64,000 nucleotides of DNA from a bacterium (lineage in GTDB: Bacteria > Sumerlaeota > Sumerlaeia > SLMS01 > JAHLLQ01): NCBI GenBank assembly GCA_020444065.1, contig JAHLLQ010000003.1, positions 692,979-756,978 of the forward strand, in the 5' to 3' direction. A model generated the notes under the pieces. The model worked only from the letters and a program-made list of their open reading frames with translations, was not told the DNA's origin and did no database searches. A program made the translations under genes and the position numbers. Positions 8,009 to 17,397 of this stretch are shown here, in pieces; positions within the stretch are counted from its first letter, which is position 1; each line of letters opens with the position of its first letter.

Positions 8009-9310
8009 TTATCGCAGCGTATCGTTCAGGGCCGTGCGCGCGTCCGTTTTCTCGTCGCGAATCTTCTTGATGATCAGCGCATACGTCTGGTGCGAGCCAT
8101 CGCGGCTGGGCAGAGCGCCGGGCACGACCACGGCGCGTTCGGGAATCTCGCCGAAGATTGTCTCGCCTGTCATCGCGTTGTAGATCTTTGTCGACTTGCC
8201 CATGTAGCATCCCATGGCCATCACGGCGCCTTCGCGAACGATGCAACCCTCGGCGACTTCGCTGCGCGCACCGATGAAGACGTTATCTTCGATAATCACA
8301 GGCGTGGCCTGCATCGGTTCCAACACGCCGCCGATCCCAACGCCGCCGCTGAGGTGACAGTTCTTGCCGATCTGCGCGCAGCTACCAACCGTCGACCATG
8401 TATCGACCATCGTGCCACTGTCGACGTAGGCGCCAATGTTGACGTAGCTCGGCATCAGGATCGCGCCCGGAGCGATATACGCGCCCTCGCGCACGGTTGC
8501 CGGCGGCACCACGCGGGCGCCTTTCGCGGCCCAATCGCCTTGCACATCGACCTTGTCGTAGAAATGCAGAGCGCCGGCTTCCATCGCACGCATCTCGGAC
8601 GTGCGGAAGTGCAACAGAATCGCCTTCTTGATCCACTCATTGGCTTTCCATGATCCGTCCGCCTGCTTTTCTGCCACTCGGATTTTGCCCGCAGACAATT
8701 GCTTCAACGTTTCACGCACTGCCTCGCGTGCTTCGCTCGAAACAGATTCTTTGTTCTCGAAGGCTTGTTCAATAACCTGCTGCATTCCAATATCTCCTGT
8801 TTGTGTTGTAAGCGGCTTGCTCAAGATCACGCTCTTGTAGTTCGTCGCTTCCCAATCGCAAGTGTCCACGATGCGAAAGCCGCGCCGCTCGTAGTAACGA
8901 ATCAGATGAGTCGCGCCTTCACTCGTATCGCAAGCAAGATGCCGGGCACCCAACTCGCGCGCTCGCGACTCCACGAAACCCAGGAGTTGCGAGCCAATCC
9001 CCGTGCCCTGCATGTCCGGAGCAACAGCAAACTGCTGAAACAACGCGACGTCCGAACGCCGATACCAATCGCACGGCTGGTTCTTCGGCGGATAACTGAG
9101 GAGCACTGTCCCAATCAAGCGATCATCATGGGTGGCAACGAAACACTTGCCCTTTGCGATTCGCTTGCGCGTGATATCCGGTCCTTGCCACGTGGCAACG
9201 TATCGAAATCCCATTTCCGCCAGCACGCGATACGCATCGTGCAAGAGGTTCGTCAGCTCATCGATGGAGTCTCGCTCGTCGAGCAATCGGACTTTGACTT
9301 CGGCGCTCAC
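8009..9310 (-). CDS. dapD: GNAT acetyltransferase fused in frame to tetrahydrodipicolinate N-succinyltransferase
   Basis: 433 residues. Residues 1-165 are a GNAT fold ([20 protein letters not shown] is the acetyl-CoA motif A; YYERRGF is a typical motif B). Residues 176-433 match DapD closely: [40 protein letters not shown]-type left-handed beta-helix, then [18 protein letters not shown]. DapD succinylates tetrahydrodipicolinate in lysine and meso-diaminopimelate synthesis. The GTG start overlaps the cobA-hemD stop (GTGA), indicating translational coupling. Met176 (8783-8785) has its own AGGAG nine nt upstream and matches the normal DapD N-terminus (MQQVIEQAF). A separate 258-residue DapD is therefore probably made as well. 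The GNAT substrate is unknown. Confidence 0.9.
   Translation of the reverse strand: MSAEVKVRLLDERDSIDELTNLLHDAYRVLAEMGFRYVATWQGPDITRKRIAKGKCFVATHDDRLIGTVLLSYPPKNQPCDWYRRSDVALFQQFAVAPDMQGTGIGSQLLGFVESRARELGARHLACDTSEGATHLIRYYERRGFRIVDTCDWEATNYKSVILSKPLTTQTGDIGMQQVIEQAFENKESVSSEAREAVRETLKQLSAGKIRVAEKQADGSWKANEWIKKAILLHFRTSEMRAMEAGALHFYDKVDVQGDWAAKGARVVPPATVREGAYIAPGAILMPSYVNIGAYVDSGTMVDTWSTVGSCAQIGKNCHLSGGVGIGGVLEPMQATPVIIEDNVFIGARSEVAEGCIVREGAVMAMGCYMGKSTKIYNAMTGETIFGEIPERAVVVPGALPSRDGSHQTYALIIKKIRDEKTDARTALNDTLR
8783..8798 (-). promoter_or_regulatory. Internal ribosome binding site and ATG for stand-alone DapD
   Basis: On the minus strand AGGAG (plus-strand 8794-8798) precedes an in-frame ATG (8783-8785) at good spacing inside the GNAT-DapD frame. 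It marks the expected DapD start, giving 258 residues from 8785 to 8009. Confidence 0.65.
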
Positions 9311-11178
9311 TTCAGGTTGATGCCGCGATAGCGAATCAGCTCACGCAAGAAATCGCCGACGTCCGGCTTGGGCGATTCGATGTCCACGCTCACACCGAAC
9401 TCCTTCAGTCGCGCTGTCAACTCCGGGCCGCGTGATGCCACGAGTACATTCTTGAGCAGCGCAGAGGCAATGTCGCGCCCCCATTCCTTCGCCACGGCTT
9501 CGATGGCCGATAGTGTGAAGAACATCACGACGTCGAGTTCGCGCGCCGTCAATGCCCGGCGCAAAGCCTCGATTCCTTCTTTGTCCGGGACGGAATGATA
9601 GAGCGGCAACTGTGTGACGCGCGCGCCGCGCCGTTCGAGCCCTTCACCAAGATCGCCGCGACCATGAGCGGACTCCGCAAGAATCACATGCACGTGCTCG
9701 AGGTTCTTTCCGAATGTTTCGCGAACGCCTTTCGGCGTGAATGGAACATGCACCTGTCGGCACTGGATTCCCATGTCATCAAGCACGTGCCATGTGCGTG
9801 CGCCCACGGCAAGAATCTGTGTGTGTGAACGCAAGACGCGAGCGTCGAGCTCCGCCCCGCGCAACGCATTGAAGAACGTACGCACACTGCTGGGACTCGC
9901 GAAGAGAATGTGCGTCGCCGTTCGGATGTCGTCCTGCAGCGCCTTCAACTCGGCGCTCAGGCCCTCCAGCGCTACGGGCTTCACAGCCGGGTGGAGCAAC
10001 ACCTGCGCTCCCGCTTCCTGCAGTTGTTCGCGCGCTTCCTTCGCGCGGTCCGGCGGACGCGTCACTGCCACGCGCCAACCGAAGAGAGGCTTCTCCTCGA
10101 AGAAATTCAGACGCGGCGCCAGGTTTACGACCTCGCCGATTACGAGGGTGGACGGTGTGCCGAGGCCGGCGCGGTCCACATCGTCCGGAAAATCCGCAAT
10201 CGTTGAAATCAATGTCCGCTGCCGATTCGTCGTGCCCCATTGCGTTAGCGAAACCGGCTGACTGGGTGGACGACCGCCTTCGATCAGACCATCGCGAATC
10301 GGCTCCAGCGATCCCATCGGCATCAGGATCACAATTGTATCCGCCGCGCGGCACACCGCCCGCCAATCCACATCTTCGAGCACATCGGAATCCGCATCGT
10401 GCGCCGACTCCAGCGCGGGTGTGTCAACATCCTTGAAATCGGGCGGAGGAAGTTCCTGCGTCGGATCATCTTTGTACTTCGCTCGCTCTGATCGTTGTGC
10501 CGGGTCCATCGACACGCGCTTCTCAACGTGCGGCGCCTCGGTGTCCGACGTCACCACGACGACTCCGCTGTGGTGATCGCTGCGGATGCGAATGCGCTCT
10601 TGTTTCTCGTGTGGGCCTTTTCGAACGACGACGCCGGTACTGGGTTTCTCTTCAGCATCCCCGTCCGTCGCGGGCTCTTCCTGTGGCGGAGGTTCTTCTT
10701 CGGTCTTCTTGGGAGGAACGAGCGTGGCGCTTGTGCGCAGCCGTCCGTGCAGAATGATGACGGAGCCGGCCAGCCCGCGCTGCAGCACCGGAATGCCGGA
10801 GTATCCCGGCACGGCGATCGCCGACGTAATGCCGGGGACCACTTCCACATCCAGGCCGGCCGCCTGGCAGATGAGCGCCTCTTCGCCGCCGCGTCCATAG
10901 ATGTATGGATCGCCGCCCTTCAGTCGAACGACGCGCTGGCCCGCTAGGCCGCGCTCGATCAGCATTCGGTTGATCTCGGTCTGCGGAATCGATTGCTGGC
11001 CGGGGCGCTTGCCGACGAACACGCGCTCGCAGTGCGTCGGTGCCAGCGACAGAATATCCGGATTCACCAACGCATCGTACAGCACCGCGTCGGCCGATTC
11101 GATCAGTTCCGCGCCGCGTCGCGTCAACAACCCCGGATCGCCTGGACCGGCGCCTACCAGATAGATTTTTCCCGCCAT
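9307..11178 (-). CDS. cobA-hemD: Uroporphyrinogen-III C-methyltransferase / uroporphyrinogen-III synthase fusion
   Basis: 623 residues. The N-terminal SAM-dependent methyltransferase has [12 protein letters not shown] (8-19) and [17 protein letters not shown] (84-100). It makes precorrin-2 from uroporphyrinogen III, feeding siroheme and cobalamin. The C-terminal part from about residue 361 ([33 protein letters not shown]-like segments) is HemD, which closes and flips hydroxymethylbilane. Such fusions are common. Unusually, about 120 highly charged Pro/Glu/Lys-rich residues (about 148-270) split the methyltransferase between HGRL and [16 protein letters not shown]. In ordinary CobA these segments are only a few residues apart. 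The stop overlaps the next gene's start by GTGA. Confidence 0.92.
   Translation of the reverse strand: MAGKIYLVGAGPGDPGLLTRRGAELIESADAVLYDALVNPDILSLAPTHCERVFVGKRPGQQSIPQTEINRMLIERGLAGQRVVRLKGGDPYIYGRGGEEALICQAAGLDVEVVPGITSAIAVPGYSGIPVLQRGLAGSVIILHGRLRTSATLVPPKKTEEEPPPQEEPATDGDAEEKPSTGVVVRKGPHEKQERIRIRSDHHSGVVVVTSDTEAPHVEKRVSMDPAQRSERAKYKDDPTQELPPPDFKDVDTPALESAHDADSDVLEDVDWRAVCRAADTIVILMPMGSLEPIRDGLIEGGRPPSQPVSLTQWGTTNRQRTLISTIADFPDDVDRAGLGTPSTLVIGEVVNLAPRLNFFEEKPLFGWRVAVTRPPDRAKEAREQLQEAGAQVLLHPAVKPVALEGLSAELKALQDDIRTATHILFASPSSVRTFFNALRGAELDARVLRSHTQILAVGARTWHVLDDMGIQCRQVHVPFTPKGVRETFGKNLEHVHVILAESAHGRGDLGEGLERRGARVTQLPLYHSVPDKEGIEALRRALTARELDVVMFFTLSAIEAVAKEWGRDIASALLKNVLVASRGPELTARLKEFGVSVDIESPKPDVGDFLRELIRYRGINLK
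10371..10737 (-). other. Charged low-complexity insert inside the CobA domain
   Basis: Codes for about residues 148-270 of the CobA-HemD protein: [13 protein letters not shown], an EKPSTG stretch, basic [13 protein letters not shown], then acidic [14 protein letters not shown]. Composition predicts disorder. The reading frame and the flanking conserved blocks are intact. Confidence 0.7.
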
Positions 11179-11318
11179 GCGTCACCATTCCCTTCATCCC
11201 GGCCATCCCAGGGGCCGGAAGAAGCATGAAGCCAGGTTTCGTGATTCGTCCCGAGCTTGGCGCCTGATGGGCGCCGTGGCAATGGGAACGTCCCGAAGTC
11301 GAGGCAAGGATCAAGCCG

Positions 11319-11350
11319 GAGGCCCCGGGAACATAAGCTCCCGGGGCCTC
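11319..11350 (-). terminator. Hairpin after recA
   Basis: A 12-bp stem GAGGCCCCGGGA (11319-11330) with TCCCGGGGCCTC (11339-11350) and an eight-base loop, 33 nt beyond the recA stop. It has no clear T-run. Confidence 0.65.
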
Positions 11351-11382
11351 TCAGTGCGTCATTCTCATTTGTGCGCGGGCGA

Positions 11383-12444
11383 TCACTTCGCGGCGTCGTC
11401 CGTCCCGCCTTCTTCCGCTTCCCCATCTCCCTCGTAGCCGCAAGCGACCTTGATCGCGCTCTCGATTTCGTCGCGCAGATCTTCGTTTTCCTTCAGGAAG
11501 GTCTTCGCATTCTCACGTCCCTGGCCAAGGCGTTCGCCCTTGTAGGAAATCCAAGCGCCGCTCTTCTCGACGATGTTCAGTTGAACGCCCAGATCGATCA
11601 GGTCGCCTTCGCGGCTGATGCCGTGGCCGAACATGATGTCGAACTCCGCGTCCTGGAACGGCGGAGCGCACTTGTTCTTCACTACACGGCCGCGCACGCG
11701 ATTGCCCACGTTGACGCCATTCTCTTTGATGGCGCCGATGCGGCGCACCTCGAGGCGAATCGACGAGTAGAACTTCAGCGCGCGGCCGCCCGGGGTTGTC
11801 TCCGGGTTGCCGAACATCACACCGATCTTCTCGCGGATCTGGTTGATGAAGATCGCCGCCGTTTTCGACTGGTTGATCGAGCTGGTCAGCTTGCGCAGCG
11901 CCTGACTCATCAGGCGCGCCTGCAGACCGACGTGCGAATCGCCGATCTCGCCTTCAAGTTCCGCCCGCGGCAGCAGCGCAGCCACCGAATCCAACACAAC
12001 CAGGTCCACCGCGTTGCTGCGAACCAGCGTCTCGACGATGTCCAGCGCCTGCTCGCCGTAATCGGGCTGACTGATCAGCAGCTCATCCAGATTCACACCC
12101 AGGGCCTTCGTGTACTTCGGGTCCATGGCGTGCTCGACGTCGATGAATGCCGCCACGCCGCCGGCCTTCTGAGCGCTCGCCACGGCATGCAGAGCGACAG
12201 TCGTCTTGCCGGAGCTTTCAGGGCCGTAAATCTCGATCACGCGGCCGCGCGGAAAGCCCCAGCAGCCCAGGGCACGGTCCAGCGAAATCGACCCCGTCGG
12301 GATCGCCGGCACGTCATCGCCTGCAATCCGCTCGCCGAAGCGACGGATGATGCCCTCGCCGTGATTCTTGCGCACCTGCGACAGCGCCATCTCCAGCGCC
12401 TTGTCCCGATTCTCACTCGTCTTGGGTGCGGATCTCTTCGCCAT
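11383..12444 (-). CDS. recA: Recombinase RecA
   Basis: 353 residues, the normal length. RecA forms ATP-dependent filaments on single-stranded DNA for homologous recombination and SOS induction. Walker A is GPESSGKTT (about residues 75-83). The [10 protein letters not shown] block, Walker [11 protein letters not shown], loop 2 region [17 protein letters not shown] and [18 protein letters not shown] are all present. The C-terminal tail is acidic ([12 protein letters not shown]), as in other RecA proteins. It is flanked by hairpins on both sides and appears monocistronic. I see no obvious LexA box upstream. Confidence 0.98.
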   Translation of the reverse strand: MAKRSAPKTSENRDKALEMALSQVRKNHGEGIIRRFGERIAGDDVPAIPTGSISLDRALGCWGFPRGRVIEIYGPESSGKTTVALHAVASAQKAGGVAAFIDVEHAMDPKYTKALGVNLDELLISQPDYGEQALDIVETLVRSNAVDLVVLDSVAALLPRAELEGEIGDSHVGLQARLMSQALRKLTSSINQSKTAAIFINQIREKIGVMFGNPETTPGGRALKFYSSIRLEVRRIGAIKENGVNVGNRVRGRVVKNKCAPPFQDAEFDIMFGHGISREGDLIDLGVQLNIVEKSGAWISYKGERLGQGRENAKTFLKENEDLRDEIESAIKVACGYEGDGEAEEGGTDDAAK

Positions 12445-12480
12445 GACCCCGTTCCTTTTTGCAGTCGAATTGGAGTGGCC

Positions 12481-12526
12481 GCCTCAACGCGACCGTGCCC
12501 CCAGGAAACCGGGGGCACGGTGAGGC
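12481..12526 (-). terminator. Hairpin between the coiled-coil protein gene and recA
   Basis: An 11-bp inner stem, ACCGTGCCCCC (12492-12502) with GGGGGCACGGT (12511-12521). A further outer GCCTCA/TGAGGC pairing spans 12481-12526. It lies downstream of the gene ending at 12573 and ahead of recA. Confidence 0.7.
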
Positions 12527-12572
12527 GTCAATTCAAAACATACGAACAAAAAGCGAAAACGTCTTTGGCGAG

Positions 12573-13469
12573 CTATTCCTCGCCCTGCGGCTCGGCCTGT
12601 GGAGCTTCTGGACCGGATGGCGGGTCTGGTTGCGAGAAGCGATTCTGCCATCTCCTGTCGTCGGGCCAGTCTGTTGGCCATTGCGGGTCGGCTTCCTGGT
12701 TGAAGCCGAAGTAGTCTCCCTGCAAGCGGCTCAGCTCCCGCTGCAGATCCTCCAGTCGACCCCGCAGTGCGAACATTTCGCGTTGAATCCGCTCGATTTG
12801 GCGGTCCGTCCGTTCGCGGTTTGTATCCTTTTCCCAACGAGGCGGCCCCACCTCGGACAGGACCTCTGCCACGTCTTCAAAGGGTACCGGCTCGTCGCCG
12901 GAAAGGCGCACCATCAGTTCGCGCATCCGCTCGACGCCTTCACGGGCTGGGGCAAGTCGTTCGTCCGGCGCCGCATGTTTGTCCAACTCCGCCAGCCGAT
13001 CGGAGAGCTCACCTAAGCGCCTGGCGGCGTCGGGCGCGCGATCGCGCAGGCGATCGACGAATTCCTCCCGCTGCAGCTCGAGTAGCTCGGCCTGCAGTTC
13101 TGCGATGCGCTCCATCCGCGCCAAGCGGTGCGGGTCCGATTCTTCCGCCTCTTTGGCCTCGTTCAGTCTTTGAACGAGATCTTGATGTTCGTTCGCGAGG
13201 CGTTCCAGATCGTGGAAGTTACGTCGCATCTCGCGCCCGGCCTCAAACAGCGGGGCCAGTTCATCGATGCGCCCGCGCGCTGCCCTCGGCGGGCCGGGGG
13301 GCTTCTGTTCTGCCCGCGGGGCCTCTGCAGCGGGCTGCTCGCGGCGGTCGGGTCCCTGCCAGCGGCGGCCACCCTGCCAATCGCCGTCACCGCGCTGCGC
13401 ACCGGCCGGCACGGCGAGTACCATAGCGAACAACGCAACGGCGCAGGCCTTCCAGAATGTACGATCCAC
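12573..13469 (-). CDS. Secreted or periplasmic coiled-coil protein, unknown function
   Basis: 298 residues. A signal peptide (MDRTFWKACAVALFAMVLAVPAGAQ) is followed by a Gln/Arg/Pro-rich stretch to about residue 65. A long charged helical region then follows, with heptad-like patterns (about 66-180 and 205-250, for example RIAELQAELLELQREEF and RGRLEDLQRELSRLQ). A Pro/Trp-rich tail ends the protein. It probably forms an extended periplasmic coiled coil. It is last in a minus-strand run behind a polytopic membrane protein and two DUF4139 proteins, and probably shares their envelope role. No family assigned. Confidence 0.65.
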   Translation of the reverse strand: MDRTFWKACAVALFAMVLAVPAGAQRGDGDWQGGRRWQGPDRREQPAAEAPRAEQKPPGPPRAARGRIDELAPLFEAGREMRRNFHDLERLANEHQDLVQRLNEAKEAEESDPHRLARMERIAELQAELLELQREEFVDRLRDRAPDAARRLGELSDRLAELDKHAAPDERLAPAREGVERMRELMVRLSGDEPVPFEDVAEVLSEVGPPRWEKDTNRERTDRQIERIQREMFALRGRLEDLQRELSRLQGDYFGFNQEADPQWPTDWPDDRRWQNRFSQPDPPSGPEAPQAEPQGEE

Positions 13470-13526
13470 AGGTGTGCCCTCCGTGTATTACAGCCTTCGC
13501 AAGCTCTTGGGGCAAGACGCGCGCCA

Positions 13527-14687
13527 TCAGGGTCCGGGCGCCTTCTCCCGCCAGGCCCGAACTTGCCGCATCCCCAGCAGATACGCCGACATCCACAGGA
13601 CGATCAGCGCGACCGATTCGATGATCCACTGTGTCCCCAGTGCCATTGGATGTTCCGAGGGGATCTCGCGGAAGAAGTCCATGCCGATCAGTCCACCAAC
13701 GGCGCCCGCGATCAGAGCGGCTGCCCAGCGCTGCCGCAGCGGTAGCAGCGAGGCCAGCGCCGTCGCGCCCACCAGGGCGACCATCATCAGGCCCACCGGG
13801 ACCGCCGCGGAGAAATACGGCTCGTATCCTCCGCCGCCGGCAGCAACCAGGGCGCTCAGCATCCCCGCCCCGATCAGAAGCCCTGTGGCGCGCCGCTGCG
13901 GCCAAAGGTACGAAGTCGCGAAAGCCAGGAGCGCACAAATCGCTCCGAGGGCAATGCGAGCCACTTCGATGCGGACGATCTCGCTGACCCGTGGAGGGCG
14001 CGGCTGCGGTCCGGCGAAGTCCTGGAAGATCGGCTTCAGGATCATTACCAGCAATTGTCCCAGTCCCAGAAGCGCGATGACGCTGATGGCCAGGAAGCTG
14101 ATCATCCCGATCACGCCCAGCACTCCGTTGCTGAGTTGAGGAATCGGGCGCTCCTTGCCGACGCTTACCCAGATTCCCAGGGCGCAGAAGACTGTCGCGA
14201 CCAGCATCGCCGCCGGGCCGGAGGATCCAACCAACGAAAAGGCCAGTGCGGCTCCGAACAAGGAAGCGCCCCATTGCCGCTGGGGCTGTGCAAAGATTGA
14301 AGCCGCCACGCAGGACATCGCTGCAGAGGCACTGCCGATCATCAGGCCCCACAGCAACTGGGTCAGCCACTCAGGCCCGCCGATCGTTGGTGCAAAGGCA
14401 AGCGACCACCCGAATAACGCGACCGGCACCAGCACAACGTAGTGCAGATTGTAAGTATGGCGAATCAGCGCCAAGAGACGCGCATTGTATGCACCCAGGA
14501 CAACGCCCGCCGCACCGAACAGACAGGCGACAAACCAGCAGACGATTCCCAGGTCGATCTGGATGCGATTGCCGCTCAGCGCCATCCCCACAAGGCCTGC
14601 TAAAATACCGGCGACCGGCACCGCAATGAACGCGGGGCCGGCCGGCGGGGGAGTCTTCTTTGGGCTTTCGACTTTTTCTTCGGCCAT
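13527..14687 (-). CDS. Polytopic inner-membrane protein, unknown function
   Basis: 386 residues with a Lys/Pro-rich cytosolic head (MAEEKVESPKKTPPPAG) and about ten hydrophobic helices spread over the whole length. A break at the hydrophilic loop near residues 225-245 (QDFAGPQPRPPRVSEIVRIE) may separate two halves of the membrane domain. The C-terminus is short and basic. I recognise no transporter signature. The start lies 3 nt after the stop of the upstream DUF4139 gene, so the two are very probably co-translated. Confidence 0.65.
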   Translation of the reverse strand: MAEEKVESPKKTPPPAGPAFIAVPVAGILAGLVGMALSGNRIQIDLGIVCWFVACLFGAAGVVLGAYNARLLALIRHTYNLHYVVLVPVALFGWSLAFAPTIGGPEWLTQLLWGLMIGSASAAMSCVAASIFAQPQRQWGASLFGAALAFSLVGSSGPAAMLVATVFCALGIWVSVGKERPIPQLSNGVLGVIGMISFLAISVIALLGLGQLLVMILKPIFQDFAGPQPRPPRVSEIVRIEVARIALGAICALLAFATSYLWPQRRATGLLIGAGMLSALVAAGGGGYEPYFSAAVPVGLMMVALVGATALASLLPLRQRWAAALIAGAVGGLIGMDFFREIPSEHPMALGTQWIIESVALIVLWMSAYLLGMRQVRAWREKAPGP

Positions 14688-14690
14688 GGA

Positions 14691-15860
14691 TCAGGCGATC
14701 ACGTCGGGGACTTCGTACATGAAGTTGATCTCACGCACGGGCACTTCTTCACCAGAGTCCTCCGGGCGCGGCTCAAGCTCAATGGTGATTTCCAGTTCCG
14801 TCGCGCTCTTGCGTTCCACCGTCACGCCATCCTTGTCGATCTCGAGCAGAACGGCATCCTTCGGCAACGTCTCCACAACGCGGACCGTTGACGTCTTGTC
14901 CTTGAAGTTCTCGATCTCGTAGCGGACGTGTACCTTGCGATCGTACATCACGACGCGGTCGCTCGTGTTCTTGCGCTGGTTTTCGCGCTTGTCGCTCATG
15001 ATGCGACGCTTCAGCAGGATGTCCTTCACGGTGCCCAGTGTCAGCTTGGCATCTTCCTTCACGGGAGTTTCCGCCATGTAATCCTCACCCAGGAAGATTG
15101 TGCTGCCGGTGTTCTCTTCCCCGAAGATTCGGGCCTTGCCTTGCGTCAGCTTGAATTGCCCCAGGCCACCTTCCGCGGTGTTGTTGATCTCGTAGACCAT
15201 CGAGATGATCTCGCCATCTTCACCGCGCGAGGAGTACATATTTGGCCGGGTGATGTAGAGCTTGTTGACCGGCAGCGCTTTCTTCTTGAAGGAGAGGAAC
15301 TTGCGGGTTTCGTTTGCATCGACAGAGCGCGTCCAATCCTCGTTCGCATGCAGGCGAATTGCCGCGTCGTCCAGATCCTCGCCGCTGCCATTTGACATTT
15401 CGAAGTACTGGAGGAACAGTGCCTGGTCTTCCGCCTGGTTCACGGTCATTTCGTACGACGAGCTCTTTTCGATGCCGTACAGCAGGTAGGTGACGCGAAT
15501 GCGTTCCGTGCGGGCCTCCGGAGTGTACAGCAGCCACGTCAGCGCATCCTCGTTCGGCGGATAGCCGATGCTGATGATCTTCGTCGCATCATCGCCATCG
15601 CCAGGGTGTGTCAGCGGCGTCAGGTGAATCGATGACTTGTCGATGGAGACACCACTCCACGAAAAGTCGATCGTGTTGTTTCCCTTCTGGAGCGTCACTT
15701 CGCGCTCTTCAGTCAGAAGGCTGTAGTTCGGGTTCTGCAAATTCACAATCAGGTCGGCGCGTTCCGGCAACGTCACCAGTTTCGTCCGTGCATTCGAAAG
15801 CGACGGAATCGCAAACAGAGCCAGCGCCAACACCGTGAGTAACATGCGAGTCGATTTCAT
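14691..15860 (-). CDS. DUF4139-type exported protein (paralogue B)
   Basis: The start at 15860 has a perfect AAGGAGGT six nt upstream and begins a signal peptide (MKSTRMLLTVLALALFAIPSLSNA). The 389-residue product follows the DUF4139 plan. An N-terminal beta domain (KLVTLPERADLIVNLQNPNYSLLTEEREVTLQKG) is followed by a middle helical part and a C-terminal beta-rich half. That half has the ...VRYEIENFKDKTSTVRVVE... pattern typical of the family. It shares order and many motifs with the preceding gene (LVTLP, SIGYPPNEDALTW against DASYPPNAPNTIIW, EMSNGSGED against TISNNSGED). The family is envelope-associated with no fixed biochemical function. Confidence 0.75.
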   Translation of the reverse strand: MKSTRMLLTVLALALFAIPSLSNARTKLVTLPERADLIVNLQNPNYSLLTEEREVTLQKGNNTIDFSWSGVSIDKSSIHLTPLTHPGDGDDATKIISIGYPPNEDALTWLLYTPEARTERIRVTYLLYGIEKSSSYEMTVNQAEDQALFLQYFEMSNGSGEDLDDAAIRLHANEDWTRSVDANETRKFLSFKKKALPVNKLYITRPNMYSSRGEDGEIISMVYEINNTAEGGLGQFKLTQGKARIFGEENTGSTIFLGEDYMAETPVKEDAKLTLGTVKDILLKRRIMSDKRENQRKNTSDRVVMYDRKVHVRYEIENFKDKTSTVRVVETLPKDAVLLEIDKDGVTVERKSATELEITIELEPRPEDSGEEVPVREINFMYEVPDVIA

Positions 15861-15907
15861 TTCATAACCTCCTTGGTCGAGTCGGGAATCGGGTTGAGGG
15901 CGCGGCG

Positions 15908-17293
15908 TCAGTTGGAATTTACCAGACTGCCGGTGCGGGTTACGACGGTGATCGTGATGATGCGCTTGTCCTTCGGCGGCACCATCAAGTCCTTCCACTC
16001 CACCGTATTCTGATCGACCTTCTTGTATTCGTCACTCGCCTCGGTGATCGACCAATCGCCATTCATATAGCGGCGGATCTTGATCGGCACCTCGCGTGTC
16101 TTCGAGTTGCGGATTTCCAGTTCGATCTCCGATGTCTCTTCCCAACCGATGGGGTTTCCCCAACGATCGAAATCGAAGTTCCCGCGCTTGAAACTCATCT
16201 CGCGTTCCTCGTACAGGACCATGCCATCGTTGCCGAGGTTCAACTCGATGTCTTCGCCGATGGGAACGTACTTGTGCGAGTAGCTGGCTTCGAACCGCAG
16301 TCCCGACTGGCCGTCCTCGCTGTACACGTAGTACCTGCCGGCCGGCAGCGGGTCCTTGCCCAGCTCATGCTCTTCGTCATTCTTCAACTTGTAGAACTTC
16401 GTGACCTGGTTGCCGTACTTCGCCGGATCGTATTCGTAGCTTACATCGATCGGAACATCGAAGGCCGGCGGATCGGGCAACTGCTTCGACCAGCCCGTAT
16501 CGATCGATTCCGTTCCGGAAATCGCGTACAGATAATACTCGGAGACAGCGGCTTTCACGATTTCTTTGGCTTCTGCGATTTCATCCATCGCATAGGCCGC
16601 GCCCCCCAGGGCCATACTCTCCATCATCGGTTCCGGGGCACGCGCCTCACTCTTCATCATCCCGCGCGCTAGTCTTTGTCGCATCACGTTCGACTGATCC
16701 CTGCCGATCATCCCGCGACGTGCCAGTTCGGCGATCGCCTCGACAAGATTGACCTCGCCAACGACGAGTCGCGTCTCCGCGTTGACGAAGTCCTCGCCGC
16801 TGTTATTGGAAATCGTGAAGTACGGCTCCAGACGGATGTTCGTTTCATCCGCATTCGCAAAGGCCGAGTAGTCCGCCTCCCAGCTCAAGCCGGACGCGAA
16901 GTACGTGATCTCGACCTGCGCCGAGTCTTCTTCCTCCGCATCGATATTCCAGATGATCGTGTTCGGCGCATTCGGGGGATAACTGGCATCCAGCACCGTG
17001 AGATTGCCGTCGTTGTTCAGGATTTGAATCTGCAGCGACGTCGGATCGATCAGCGTGTTGGCCCAGGAAAACTGAATCTGGTTCTTGCCTTCGCTGAACG
17101 TCAGCGTGCGTGTTTCGCGCGCCAGCGTCAAATCCTCGCTCTTGTAGATCGTCAACTGCGTCTTGTCGCTTGATGGCAGCGTCACCAGATCGATCTTGGC
17201 TGTCGATGCGGCCGGCATCGCCAAGGCGCCGGCGACCAACAGTGCGCCAAGCATCTTGCCCGCCCAGCGTCGTGCTGCAAAGGTGCCTGTCAT
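15908..17293 (-). CDS. DUF4139-type exported protein (paralogue A)
   Basis: 461 residues. The start has AAGGAGGT upstream and a signal peptide ending PAASTAK. Family features: an N-terminal beta domain (RETRTLTFSEGKNQIQFSWANTLIDPTSLQI), then ITYFASGLSWEADYSAF, a low-complexity helical insert at about 190-255 (Met/Ala/Glu-rich), and the DUF4139 half with DPLPAGRYYVYSEDG. It ends with EIRNSKTREVPIKIRRYMNGDW and the TITVVTRTG strand. It is longer than paralogue B because of the insert. The pair probably arose by tandem duplication. The upstream gene is a TPR lipoprotein, consistent with a cell-envelope role. Confidence 0.78.
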   Translation of the reverse strand: MTGTFAARRWAGKMLGALLVAGALAMPAASTAKIDLVTLPSSDKTQLTIYKSEDLTLARETRTLTFSEGKNQIQFSWANTLIDPTSLQIQILNNDGNLTVLDASYPPNAPNTIIWNIDAEEEDSAQVEITYFASGLSWEADYSAFANADETNIRLEPYFTISNNSGEDFVNAETRLVVGEVNLVEAIAELARRGMIGRDQSNVMRQRLARGMMKSEARAPEPMMESMALGGAAYAMDEIAEAKEIVKAAVSEYYLYAISGTESIDTGWSKQLPDPPAFDVPIDVSYEYDPAKYGNQVTKFYKLKNDEEHELGKDPLPAGRYYVYSEDGQSGLRFEASYSHKYVPIGEDIELNLGNDGMVLYEEREMSFKRGNFDFDRWGNPIGWEETSEIELEIRNSKTREVPIKIRRYMNGDWSITEASDEYKKVDQNTVEWKDLMVPPKDKRIITITVVTRTGSLVNSN

Positions 17294-17397
17294 GATATGG
17301 GACCTCCTTCGAGAGGGTTGTGGTTTTCGGTATTCAGTTCGTATCGAACCGGCCGGCAGTTCCCCTCGCGAGTCCGTCCCTGCTTTTCGGTTCGGTC

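Noticed and set aside
11179-11382. Possible cobalamin riboswitch ahead of cobA-hemD
   Set aside because: The 204-nt gap holds only the recA terminator hairpin. No conserved B12-box-like sequence was found.
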